DNA of 64,000 nucleotides from contig JASDFA010000003.1 in assembly GCA_035772735.1 (NCBI GenBank), forward strand, positions 128,481,001 to 128,545,000. The letters are read 5' to 3'. The position numbers and the translations under genes are program-made. Positions 1 to 10,913 of the stretch are shown piece after piece. The stretch is from Datura wrightii (Eukaryota > Streptophyta > Magnoliopsida > Solanales > Solanaceae). The notes beneath the pieces are model-generated. The model was not told where the DNA came from, searched no databases, and worked only from the letters and a program-made list of their open reading frames with translations. Within the stretch, counting starts at the first letter, position 1; every line of letters starts with the position of its first letter.

Positions 1-1194
1 GGTGCATCAACTTCAGGCACCGGAAGGAAAAGACTCAGACTGGGCACAGCAGTCCCAGCTGCACCAGCAGTTCCACGCGGCCAGCGCCGCTAATACGGAA
101 CGAGATGGGTGACTGACGAGGGGAAAAAGTGGTATGCCAAGCACATAGAGAAAAAATATTTCCCCGAGGAGCATATAGCATGGGAGCCATTAGCACAGGA
201 GTTCCCCAGAATGGTTCACCGGATCGAGGCAGCTGGGCTCGGTTTCATATTTCAGGAGCCTAAAGAATGCAACCTGCACCTGGTCCGGGAGTTCTATGTT
301 AATTGGAACCCGTCAATCAGAAGCCACACCATCAAAATCAGAGGGAAGATAGTCACTCTGGAACCCCACCAACTCAATGCCATCATTGGAGCGCGGGACA
401 CAGACGCCCACGTTCTCCGCCAGCTGAACATTACCCCACCGTATGCCGACATCAGACGCACACTATGTGGGGCCCGATCTACAGCTAGATGGAGCAGGCA
501 CAAGGAAAAGGGCTACCACTAGACTCTGCCATATTCACAAATGAACAGGGAAGCCCGAATCTGGCTGAAGATAGTCTGTTTGTGCTTAATCCCGGGGGTA
601 CACATGACCGATGTGACCTGGGACCATGTTTGCCTGGTGTACGCCCTGATGAAAGGGCTGGAGATAAATGTAGGGGCGGTCATTATATCCGCCATGAAGA
701 GAGCCTGATTGCACCAGGGCCACAGGTATGGTTTCGGTGGACTACTCACCACCTTTCTCAGAGGCCTCGACGTCGAGGAGGAGGCTTTGGATTATATCCC
801 GCAGTTGGAGCGGCGGGCCTTGGATGTGACCAAAACTAAGGCTCCCGACACCACCCACGGGCCAGTGCTGACACTTGGCGAGCGACATACTCGTGATGAC
901 CAGTACATGGCGCGGATGTATGGGATGCAAATGCTCCAGCTCAGGATAGGTGGGAGACCAGCCACGGAGGAGGAGCTATGGCAGCTCGAGCTAGATTACC
1001 CGTTTGGCAAAAACGCCAAGGCTCTATGCCGAGTGGGGCCAGCCTTTGTAGAGCCCACTGATGATGATGTCCCCACGGACGAGGACACACGTCGGGAGGA
1101 CTCCGATGTGGAGTCTGATGACGATGACGGAGGCGACTCGGACATGGGAGATGAGGCAGCAGCACCTGATGAAGAAGTGGAATACTTTGACTGA
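1..1194 (+). pseudogene. Athila-type retroelement ORF with putative plant transposon domain, broken
   Basis: One frame runs from the window edge to the TGA at 1192-1194 and is interrupted by TAA at 91-93, TAG at 520-522 and TGA at 706-708. Each stop is one C-to-T change from a sense codon (CAA, CAG, CGA). The stretch around WYAKHIEKKYFPEEHI and VREFYVNWN, followed by RGK and a ...LNAIIGA motif, looks like the 'putative plant transposon protein' domain found in Solanaceae Ty3/Gypsy elements. The C-terminus is a strongly acidic Asp/Glu tail (about residues 350-395). It lies upstream of a 1.9 kb noncoding stretch, a polypurine tract and a 3' LTR, so it occupies the env-like position after pol. 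Function is unknown. The N-terminus and the gag-pol part lie outside the window. The domain is recognised by eye, not by a profile search. Confidence 0.7.
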
Positions 1195-3065
1195 TCAGGG
1201 AGTTCCACCACCCGATTTTATGCTATTTAATTTTTGTGAACACTGGGGACAGTGTTCGGTTTAAGTTTGGGGTGGGAGTAGTTAGGTGCTGGGCTGGGCT
1301 GTTTTTTTTATATGTTCTCCTCTGTATTTTTGTATGTTGTGCGTCCCTATGTTTGTGAATTTTCAAATTGTTCTATATTTGTAAATATTTGTGAAATTGT
1401 TGTGTGTTGTTGAATGGTTGCTAGCTGATTCTGATTTTGTAAATATTTTTGTTTATCGAAATGATCGATAATTTTTTTAAAATTTCTTTAAAATATTTTG
1501 TACATAAATTTTTCTTTTGCTATCGAAATGATCGATGTTTTGCAAAATTTTTCAATTTTTTTAATTTTGGGTTTCTCGACGTTTGTTTTCGGTTCTTTTA
1601 CCGAGAATGGTCCCATTGAACCGACGTCTTAAGTAGTGACTGTTCCCTATGATGGATGGATGACGACCGTCTTAAGGGAAATGTAGTCGGTAAGAGTAGT
1701 TTTTTTTTCAATTATTTTTCGTTTTTCGTTGGTGGATTGCATCCCGAAACCTATATTTACTATATGGTTGTGAAATTTTGGTTGCATGTTATACCTGATA
1801 TTCAAAATGCAAAGGTGATTCATATGAAAGCTTGCAATTTTGTAAATATGTTGAGATACCTAGGCGGTAGAGTTCGATTCGGTGTGATTGAGGCTTAATG
1901 TTTGAATTCATGTAATTAGCTGATTGAAGAATCTGTGAATGCATCTTGAATCGAGCATGTGCATAAAGTGTGAAGTGAGGTATTGTTATTCCATGCTATT
2001 GTGAAGTGTCTAGAACTTGCCTGGTATGTGTACAAAATGAAATGAAGGAGGTGTATTGTTGGAAAGGATGTAGGCATTTCTTTGTTTTAACCGAGAATTT
2101 TTAATTTTCTTGTCATACTCCCCCTTTCTATGATTGTATACCCTAGTCATCCCTTTGAGCCGTTAGCTGATTATTTCTTTCTTTTGTCCAAAAAGTATAA
2201 ACCGAGCTTAATTCTTTCTTTTCATTAGCCGTAAAGTCTATACAAAACTCTTAAGCGCTTAAGAAGAACATAAAATATTTTCCCAAAGTGTCAAAGAGTG
2301 AGAATAGTGGAAAGAAAAAGAAAAGCAGAGTGAGGAAAGAAAAGAAAAAGGTGGAGGGTGCACTTGCTATAATTAAATGATAATGAAGGTGCATGAAAAA
2401 CCTTTGTTGTTGTGTCAAGTGTGTTTGGTGAAATGGGCCATACGAAAGTAAACCAGCATGAATGGGATGATGAAAAAAGAAAAGAGAGAAACAATGTCCA
2501 TGAGTTGATGGGAATGTGTTGAAAAGGCGCTTAATGATGCTAGTGACTATTATTGGCTAATCCAATATGTACTAGTTTCATAGCTTCCATTACAACCCAT
2601 TAAAGTCCTACGTGATCTTACATTGCATTTCTTTATATTAGTGGAGTAATACACTAAGGCCAAGCCTATGGGTCATGACATGATGCATGTGAATTCTTTT
2701 GGGAGAGAGAGTGAAATTAATTTTTACATGCCCCTTCTTGAATGTTTGTGTGTCACATGAACAAAAAGGCAAAGATTCTCTTGAGTTGTGAGGGCACATG
2801 CTTGAGGAAAGACTGGATTTCGTGTCGGATATCTTGATTAGCTGATTTGCATGAGTTTGCCAATATCAAGAATCAATTCTTAAAGTCTAGGAAGTCTTAA
2901 TGTATTGAAGGTCATTGCATTGTTAAGACCATGCATGTTTTCTTGATGATTTGCAATATTGAATGATCGGTATGACCGTAGCTTAAATTGTCGTACCATA
3001 GTAGCGAGGTGGGGATGTAAATTGCATGAATTGTATGTTTGTTGTTCGAGGACGAACAAGGATTT
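1195..3065 (+). other. Noncoding 3' internal region of the Athila-type element
   Basis: No supported coding region. AT-rich, with the motif ATCGAAATGATCGAT present twice (near 1457 and 1521) and a polypurine-like stretch (AAGTTTGGGGTGGGAG) near 1264-1279 that resembles the real polypurine tract at the far end. A long untranslated stretch between the env-like ORF and the 3' LTR is usual for Athila elements. A reading frame of 80 codons at 1656-1898 has no recognisable features and is not called. Confidence 0.5.
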
Positions 3066-3079
3066 AAGTGTGGGGTAAG
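3066..3079 (+). other. Polypurine tract of the Athila-type element
   Basis: AAGTGTGGGGTAAG directly precedes the TG that begins the LTR. The 'AAGTGTGGGG' form is common in Athila/Tat elements, and it primes plus-strand DNA synthesis. The exact edge is inferred. Confidence 0.6.
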
Positions 3080-3326
3080 TGATCTTGGGCAGATTTATAT
3101 GCCCAAGTGATACTCAAAAGTACCATTTTCGCCTTGTTTATCTAGCAATGCGTATACATTTTCATGTAATTGGTAATAAAATGTGAATTTATACTAACCA
3201 ACATGATTAGCATTGTTTTGTAGGTAAAATATGATTTCGAGAAGCTAACATGCATGTTGGACGATATCGGAGTTGGACTTGGAATCGAGCAAGGAAAAAG
3301 GCATTGGACTGCACAAATTAAAGGGG

Positions 3327-3555
3327 CTCCGCGATGGAGCCCTGTCACGCTGCCATCGCGGAGGCTTTCTGCTTGGAGGGTGAAAATTCATCAATTTCCA
3401 GTGGAGGTTCGCGTCTGCTCCGTGGCACGGTGGCTAGCCTCCGCGTTGCACGTCGTGCCACGTTGGTGTTAAATTCCCGGACCCCCAATTCCAGTGAGGG
3501 TCCGCGTTCACGGCGTGTCACGGAGGCAGTGCTCCGCGATGCACTCCGTGACACG
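3327..3555 (+). repeat. Three perfect palindromes in the LTR U3
   Basis: Inverted pairs: CTCCGCGATGG 3327-3337 with 3353-3363; CGTGGCACG 3421-3429 with 3454-3462; CGTGTCACGGAG 3514-3525 with 3544-3555. All arms are perfect, GC-rich and lie within 265 bp upstream of the TATA box. Confidence 0.9.
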
Positions 3556-3587
3556 TTGCTCATTATTCCGGGAAAAATTCCCACTAG

Positions 3588-3596
3588 TATAAATAG
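3588..3596 (+). promoter_or_regulatory. LTR TATA box
   Basis: TATAAATAG, 33 bp after the last palindrome. It is the likely core promoter of the Athila-type LTR, with transcription starting about 30 bp downstream. Confidence 0.6.
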
Positions 3597-4500
3597 AACA
3601 CTTAAGTGTATTTTTCATAATTGAGACTTGGTGGAGCGAGGACGTGGGTTACAGGCAGTTGAGGGACGAAAAGTTCAGGGTTTTTTCTCTCTTTCTTTCT
3701 TCTTTAATTCAATTGTTTGTATGATTAACACTTGTTTTAGGATGATTATTCCACAAATGAGTGGCTAATTCCCTTCCTTTCTTAGGTTATGAACACTTGT
3801 GATGAATTTTGATTATTGATTATATGGTTTTTCATCTTTTTCTTCCATGTTGTTCTATTAATTCTTGTTCTTACTACATTGGTGTGTGGCCTACATTAAT
3901 GTACATCTAAAAAGTCCGATTTCACTCAAGAGAGTACGAAATTGGAAAGTTGTGAATTATTAGGATATTGTTCTTTACTTGATTTGGGAAAATTGAGTTT
4001 TGATGTGCTTTCCTGATAGAAATATACTTGAAAGCCGTATTAGTCAATTTAGGAACCGGAATTGTATGGCTAGAACATGAATTGCATTTGATCACAAAAA
4101 TGTAGACGGATGGTTCATGATTCTTAAGTGAGATTAAATACGAGAGTTTTAATCTCTTGGCAATTGTTCTTGACTAGCAACTGGAAGAAAAGATTAACCA
4201 ATTTATGATGATAATCAGTTTCATTACATGTTCTTTAACCTCGACATGCTTTTATCCATAGTCCAAATTCAAAGTAGATAATTGTTTGTAGTTTAGTATA
4301 AAATTTATAAAACAAATTATTCGATTTTTGGTTATTTAGTTGTCAGCATATTTAGAAGTAAAAATATAGTATACTTGAGCAGATTGCACTTATCCCAAGT
4401 CTCTGTGGGATCGATACTTGGCTTACTAAAGCTACTTACTACTTGTTCGACCACGTGCACTTGCGTGTCGGTTTTATAACCCCAACAAACGTACCGAACA

Positions 4501-5859
4501 ACCCCGTTTGCATGATTCCTCAAAAGCTTACATGAACTTGCTATATTATGTTAAATTTGCGGGTTTGAAGTGTTTGGAATGATTTTACTTATATATATCT
4601 TTTATATTTCATGATTTAAATCTCTAAAAGTATGGATGCCTAATTATAGGGAAAATTTTAGTGAATTTCATGGTCAAGATGATTCCAAAAGCATGAGCGA
4701 ATTTCTCTTAAATTTTTAAGCATGTCTTCAAGTTTGATTTCTCATGCTATCACGATCGTTTTCTTATGTATTTAAGCATGTCAAGTATGTTTGAAATTAT
4801 GGGCAATGCCCACATGTCTCTTATGAATTATAACTATGATTTTAGCCAACTCACGGGCCCAATTCCATGGCTAGAAATACAAACCCTCATGTATGTTATG
4901 ATTTCCATGTTTTTACTAGCCATGAATGTCATTTTATGAATGTTATGAGCACGCTGCATGTCTTGGGAGTAGTACTTAACACCGAGTATGTTCGGGGCCT
5001 AGGTTATGCCCCGAATCTTAGAACTATGTGCCACCATAGGATTATGCTTGGGACCTCCTCAGTGACTGTCCCCTATGCCCTACGGAATCTTCATGAGTGA
5101 TATCACGCTTTTCATGGTTCATACCCTTGGAAAGGTATGAACGGCCTCCCGACTAGGGGTACAAGTCGGACTTCATGTGTGCTCATGTGAAGTATGTCGG
5201 TTATAGAAATCTCTCATTGTTTCTCATGGTTTTGAAATATGTATAATTATGTTATTTTGGTTCAACTTATGATTTATCAAATGTTTTCCAGGCATGTTAT
5301 GACTTTGATGAGTATTTCTGGAAATATTGAGCCTTACGATATACTTACGATTTTAGTTTATGATCATGATGTCCCGCTCCTATAACTTTCATGTTTTTAA
5401 TCATTGTTTTGCATACCTTACATACTCAGTACTTTCCGAATACTGACCCGCATATTTTCAAGATCTGATTTGCAGGTTCAGCATCGTCCCTAGCTTACGC
5501 CCAGTTCCACTCGGTCTTCAGTGGTGAGTCCTCATGATTCGAGGGCTTCATGTTTAGACCTTGTTTATCTTTTGTTTTCAAACTGTTTGGGTTAGTTGGG
5601 GTTTTGTCCTTTCAACCCGTCTTTTATGATTAGAGGCTTTCAGACTTATGTGTAGTATTCAACCGTTTATGTTTGGATCTTGTATCGTTGTTTCCTTTAT
5701 CTTTCATGATATGATTTTCAGTTAGTTTACGAATTGTGAGTTAAGTTTTCCGCTGTATATGAATGAATTAGTGTTATGCTCACTCCATGGATTGACTTGG
5801 GGTCTCTCGGGACTCCTTGTCTCGTGTCTACGATCTGGGTGTACTTTTAGGTCGTGACA
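4501..5859 (+). repeat. Tekay 5' LTR, right-hand part
   Basis: Aligns along its length with 11719-13067 and ends in the same ...GGTCGTGACA, followed by the primer binding site. The first ~805 bp of the LTR (equivalent to 10914-11718) is missing here because of the upstream insertion. The copy carries scattered point differences and a small local duplication near 5335-5350. Confidence 0.9.
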
Positions 5860-5863
5860 AATT

Positions 5864-5875
5864 TGGTATCAGAGC
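5864..5875 (+). other. Primer binding site, initiator Met-tRNA type
   Basis: TGGTATCAGAGC begins 4 bases after the 5' LTR end. This is the standard complement of the initiator methionine tRNA 3' end used by plant Gypsy and Copia elements. Confidence 0.9.
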
Positions 5876-6073
5876 AATAGGTTCAGATATGTCTCAGGGA
5901 GTCTGAAAGTCGCGTTAGGTAGAGTCTTTTTCATGGGTGTGAAGTGCGCCACACTTATGACGAAGAGGCTACTGAACGTTTTAGAAAATGTTCCCTTCTT
6001 TCATGATCTATGTCGTGCGGTCAAAATCTCTCTCTCTTTCTAATTCGTGCAAATTTTGCGATTACAGAAACTT

Positions 6074-7211
6074 ATGGCTCCCAGAAGGATAATAAAAAGG
6101 AGGAATAGGAATGATGAAGCCACGGGGGTGGCAATGATGGGCGTCAGCAAGCCACACCTGTTCAGGAGCCCCAAGCACCTGAGCCAGCTTCCCATGCCGA
6201 GTTTCGGGCGGCTATTCAAATGCTGGCGCATGCATGGACCGCTCAGGTCAACCAGCAGGCTATTGCACCTGTTCCTCAGAAAGGCAATGCAGCAGCGGCT
6301 CAGGTCAGAGACTTTCTGAGGATGAACCCTCCCGAGTTCACAGAGGCAAGGGTGGACGAGGATCCACACGAGTTTATCGGAGGGATTTTAAAGTTACTCA
6401 AGTCATGGGAGTGACAAGTGAGGAATGTGTTGATTTGGCCTCTTATCAGCTGAAGGAGGTCGCTTACATTTGGTTCAAACAGTGGAGGGATAGCAGAGCT
6501 GAGGGAGCGGGCCCTATCAGCTGGGATGAGTTCCGCATGGCTTTTCTCGATAGGGTCTTCCCTCGAGAGATGAGGGAACTCAAAGCAATTGAATTTGTCA
6601 ACCTTAAGCAAGGAAAGATGACGGTGCTGGAATATTCACTTGAATTCACTCGCCTGTCAAAATATGCCACGGAGTTAGTGATGGATCAAAGGGCGCGGGT
6701 GAGCAGGTTTGTGCAAGGAGTAGCAGAGTATCTGGACAAAGAATGTAGAACAACCATGCTACATCAGGATATGGACTACCCACGGATAGTCCTCTATGCT
6801 CAGCAGATGGAAGCAGCTCACATGAGGCAAAGGGAGGCCAAGAGGGCCAGAACTGATAGCCACAGGTTCACCCAGCCTAAGCCGAGGGGTGAATTTCACC
6901 AGCAGTCCCAGCACAGGTCCTCCACACCAGCACCATCTTCAGCCAATACTCCATCTATGCCACAGGACGGTCAGAAGAGCAGGGCTTCAGGTTTGAGGAG
7001 TTAGAACAGCATGTGCACAGAGCGCACATTCCCATCTTGTGCTACTTGTGGTAAGAACCACCTAGGGAAATGTTTGGTGGGCTCAGACGCTTGTTTTGGG
7101 TGTGGCAAACCCGGATACAAACTTAGGGATTGCCCTGCAGCTAGGTCAGGGGGTAGTGGAGCTTGCACTTCAGCATCCAGTTCAGCCATCCCAGTAGCAT
7201 GTCAGACTTAG
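6074..7211 (+). pseudogene. Tekay gag (capsid/nucleocapsid), frameshifted
   Basis: Begins ATGGCTCCCAGAAGG (MAPRR, typical of this lineage). The frame changes near 6133 and again between about 6385 and 6405. Capsid signatures are visible: VRDFLRMNPPEF, then SYQLKEVAYIWFKQW, FPREMRELKAIEF and LEYSLEFTRLSKYA. A stop at 7002-7004 precedes the nucleocapsid part, which has CATCGKNHLGKC followed by CFGCGKPGYKLRDC. The zinc-knuckle histidine is Tyr (codon TAC), a C-to-T type change that would impair zinc and RNA binding. It would package element RNA if intact; here it is non-functional. Confidence 0.88.
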
Positions 7212-7279
7212 CCGGCGGCTAGCGTCAGAACCGGTTTTATGCACTTAGCTCTCGGCAGGAGCAATAGACTTCCCTGAAT

Positions 7280-10200
7280 GTGGTTACGGGTATGTTACGA
7301 GTTTTTCAAATTGATGCTTATGCTTTATTATATCCGGGGGCCACATTATCTTTTGTGACACCTTACATTTCTAGTTACTTTGGATTCAGTCCTGAAATCT
7401 TGTTCGGACCATTTTCTGTCTCTGCCTCGGTTGGTGATGTAGTCGTAGCGAGGTGGGTATATAGAGGTTGCCCTATTATAGTATTACATAAGTTTACCTC
7501 CGCAGACTTAGTAGAATTAGATATGATAATTTTGACATCATCTTAGGCATGGATTGGTTGTTTGCATGTTATGCTTCTGTTAACTGTAGAACTGGGGAAT
7601 TGGTTTTAGAATGGAGGGATAGTTCAGCGGTACCTGCAGGTCGCTTTATCTCCTATGTTGAGGCCAGAAAGATGATTTTCAAGGGCTGTATTTACCACTT
7701 GGTTAGGTTAAGGATGTCACATCTGAGACCCCGACCATTCAGTTAGTCCCTGTGGTATGTGAATATCCCGAGGTATTTCTAGATGACCTACCAAGTGTTC
7801 CTCCCGAGAGGGAGATTGATTTTGAAATTGATCTACTACCTGACATGCAACACATATCAATCCCTCCTTACCATATGGCCCCAGAAGAACTAAGAGAGTT
7901 AAAGGAGCAGTTGAAGGATTTGCTAGATAAGAGTTTTATTAGACCGAGTAAGTCCCCATGGGGTGCCCCAGTGTTGTTCATTCGGAAGAAAGATGGTTCC
8001 CTATGGATGTGTATTGACTATAGACAGCTGAACAAAGTCACCATCAAGAATAGATACCCTTTACCCCGGATCAATGACTTATTCGACCAGCTTCAGGGAG
8101 TCAAATACTTCTCTAAGGTAGATCTCAAGTCCGGGTATCACCAGCTCAGGGTTCGGGAGAATGACATCCCAAAGACCATTTTTAGAACCTGGTATGGCCA
8201 TTATGAATTCATTGTTATGTCTTTTGGACTAACCAATGCCCTATAGCGCTTATGAATTTAATGAACAAGGTATTTAAGGAAAACTTGGATATGTTCATGA
8301 TTGTGTTCAGTGACGACATATTGATATACTCCCGAAGTGAGGAGGAGCATGTTGCACACTTGAGGGTAACACTCCAAACCCTCAAGGACAACCAGCTATA
8401 CGCCAAGTTCTGCAAATGCGAATTCTGGCTAAAATCAGTTGCATTCTTGGGGCATGTAGTGTCAAGCGAAGGTATAAGGGTGGACCCCCAAAAAATATAG
8501 GCAGTAAAGAACTGGCCCAGACCGGTAAGCCCTTTAGAGATCAAAAGCTTTTTGGGCTTAGCAGGTTACTATCGGAGGTTCTTGGAAGGTTTCTCGTCCA
8601 TTGCAGCCCCATTGACAAGATTGACTCAGAAAAAGGTAAAGTTTCAATGGTCGGAGGCTTGTGAGAAGAGCTTCCAGGAATTGAAGGCCAGACTCACTTC
8701 AGCACCGGTGTTGACTTTACCGGAGGGTACCAATGGCTTCGTAGTATATAGTGATTCCTCTAGGGTCGGACTGGGATGTGTATTGATGCAGCACGGGAAA
8801 GTCGTAGCATATGCTTCTAGACAGTTAAAAACTCATGAGAAGAACTACCCAACCCATGATTTTGAGTTAGCCGCGATGGCATTTGCTTCGAAGATATGGT
8901 GACACTACTTGTATGGGGTTCATATAGATGTATTCACAGACCACAAGAGCTTATAGTACGTGTTCACACAGAAGGAACTAAATCTTCGGCAACGGAGGTG
9001 GTTGGAGCTACTTAAGGATTACAACATGAATGTCCTTTACCACCCGGGTAAGGCCAACGTGGTAGCAGATGCCCTTAGTAGACTTTCTATAGGAAGTGTG
9101 TCACATGTGAGTTAAGACAAGAAGGAGTTGGTAAAAGAGGTACATCGACTTGCACGGTTGGGAGTTAGACTAGTCAGCTCGACCGATGGTGGGGTAGTAG
9201 TTCAGAATGGGTCAGAGTCATCCTTGGTAACAGAAGTAAAGGCTAAGCAAGATGAAGACACAATATTGGTAAAGTTGAAAGAAGTTGTTCAAAGTCAGAA
9301 AGTAGAAGTCTTCTCTAAAGGGGGAGATGGTGTGCTTCGATAACAGGGTCGTTATGTGTCCCGAACGTGGGTGATTTGAGAAGCCAGATGTTGCATGAGG
9401 CTCACGGGCCCAGATATTCTATACATCCAGGTTCCACCAAAATGTATCATGCCTTGCGGAAATCTACTGGTGGAATGGCATGAAGAGGGATGTTGCAGAA
9501 TTTGTAGCCAAGTGCCCGAATTGTCGACAGGTGAAAGTCGAGCATTAGAGACTAGGGGGTGTACTTCTAGACATCAGCATTCCTACTTGGAAGTGGGAAG
9601 AAATCAATATGGACTTTGTGATAGGTTTGTCGCGCACTCATAGACAGTATGACTCCATCTGGGTTGTGGTGGACAGGTTGACCAAGGCTACTCATTTCCT
9701 ACCAGTCAAAACCACTGATTTTACAGAAGATTATGCAAAGTTGTACGTTCGAGAGTTCATTAGGCTGCATGGAGTGCCCTTTTCCATTATATCAGATAGA
9801 GTTACACAGTTCACCTCTCAATTCTGGAGATCTTTTCAAAAGGGACTTGGCACCCAGGTCAAACTTAGCATGGCATTCCATCTGCAAACAGATGGTAAGG
9901 CAGAGCGGACTATCCAGACTCTCGAGGACATGTTGAGAGCTTGTATTTTCAACTTCAAGGGTAGTTGGTACGAGCATTTGCCTCTTGTTGAGTTCTCCTA
10001 CAACAATAGCTATCACTCTAGCATTCAAATGTCACCATTCGAGGCTCTTTACGGGCAATGGTGTAGGTTGCCTATTGGGTGGTTTGAAGTTGGTGAGGCT
10101 ACGTTAGTGGGACCCGATTCAGTCCATGAGGCCATGGAGAAAGTTCATTTGATAAGGGAAAGGCTGAAGACAACTCAAAGTCGCCAAAGGTCTTATGCAG

Positions 10201-10667
10201 ATGTGAGGAGAAGGGAGCTTGAGTTCGAGGTCGATGATTGGGTGTTTCTAAAGGTATCTCCCATGAAGGGAGTAATGAGATTCGAAAAGAAAGGGAAACT
10301 CAGCCCCCGCTATATTGGCCCGTAGCGGATCGTGAGACGAGTGGTTAAGTTAGCTTATGAGCTAGAGTTACCTTCAAAGTTGGCTTCAGTTCATCCCATA
10401 TTTCATGTATCACTCTTGAGAAAGTGCTTGGGAGACCCAACCTTAGTGGTTTCGGTGGAAAGTGTGAGTGTGAAGGATAGTCTCAGTTATGAGGAAATTC
10501 CAGTTGAAATCTTGGATCATCAGGTTCGGATACTGAGGAACAAGGAAGTAGCCTCAGTAAAGGTGTTATGGAGAAACCAGCATGTTGAGGGAGCAACATG
10601 GGAAGCTGAAGCGGATATGATGGCTAGATACCCCCACTTGTTCCCAACCGGCCCAGTTTCAGTTTGA
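7280..10667 (+). pseudogene. Tekay pol (PR-RT-RH-IN-chromodomain), multiply broken
   Basis: Protease (about 7280-7740): the catalytic Asp of the family's LLDPGA motif is Tyr (LLYPGA). Reverse transcriptase (7752-8500): SPWGAPVLFIRKKDGS, CIDYRQLNKVT and VFSDDIL (second position Ser instead of Ile). RNase H 8552-9110. Integrase about 9345-10325: MDFVIGL, ISDRVTQFTSQFW and QTDGKAERTIQTLEDML, so the three acidic catalytic residues are still visible. Chromodomain-like tail to 10667 (EGATWEAEADMMARYPHLF). Damage includes frameshifts near 7525, 7705, 8240 and 9410-9610, and stops at 8498-8500, 8900-8902, 8954-8956 and 10323-10325. No functional product is possible. Confidence 0.9.
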
Positions 10668-10900
10668 GGTATCAGCTTTAGCCCTAGACCTCTAATAAGT
10701 TTTTCATGTTCTATTCATGCATATAAGTTTGTTTTATGATATGATGAATGTATGTAGTGTCTGAACTCAGACCAGCTATGTGGTTCTTTTCGGGGGGTAG
10801 TTCTGTCAGTTTTTGGCTTGAATGTCAATGATTAGCATCAATAGTGATTGTATTTTTCTGTTTGCTTCTTGTTACCCTACATTCGAGGACAAATGTTCCT
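10668..10900 (+). other. Tekay 3' untranslated internal region
   Basis: Short noncoding stretch between pol and the polypurine tract. It holds the ATTCGAGGACAAATGTTC motif just before the tract, which recurs in similar form before the tract of the second Gypsy element (ATTCGAGGATGAATGTTC at about 36230). Confidence 0.6.
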
Positions 10901-10913
10901 AAGGGGGAGATAT
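10901..10913 (+). other. Tekay polypurine tract
   Basis: AAGGGGGAGATAT immediately precedes the 3' LTR start TGTAACACTCC. Confidence 0.85.

Larger units (their letters stand above)
3080..4500 (+). mobile_element. 3' LTR of the Athila-type element, inserted in the Tekay 5' LTR
   Basis: Starts TGATCTTGGGC after the polypurine tract and ends ...CCGAACA. At 4501 the sequence resumes with ACCCCGTTTGCATG, which matches the Tekay 3' LTR from 11719 (ACTCCGTTTGCATG), so the right edge is fixed by comparison. Length is about 1.42 kb. It contains palindromes, a TATA box at 3588-3596 and, near its end, a 'CTCTGTGGGATCGA' motif similar to other Athila/Tat LTR ends. The matching 5' LTR and target duplication are off the left edge. 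The left edge is less certain than the right. Confidence 0.75.

Noticed and set aside
1656..1898. 80-codon frame in the Athila noncoding region
   Set aside because: No recognised motif and AT-rich codon pattern; nothing to distinguish it from chance.
3345..3584. 79-codon minus-strand frame and plus-strand partners in the Athila LTR
   Set aside because: They fall on the GC-rich palindrome block, overlap each other in several frames and show no family features.
4867..5100. 77-codon frame in the Tekay 5' LTR
   Set aside because: The matching stretch of the 3' LTR (about 12085-12310) carries changes that break it; not conserved.
5864..5875. tRNA gene remnants at primer sites
   Set aside because: These are complements of tRNA 3' ends placed next to LTRs, with no tRNA body; primer binding sites.
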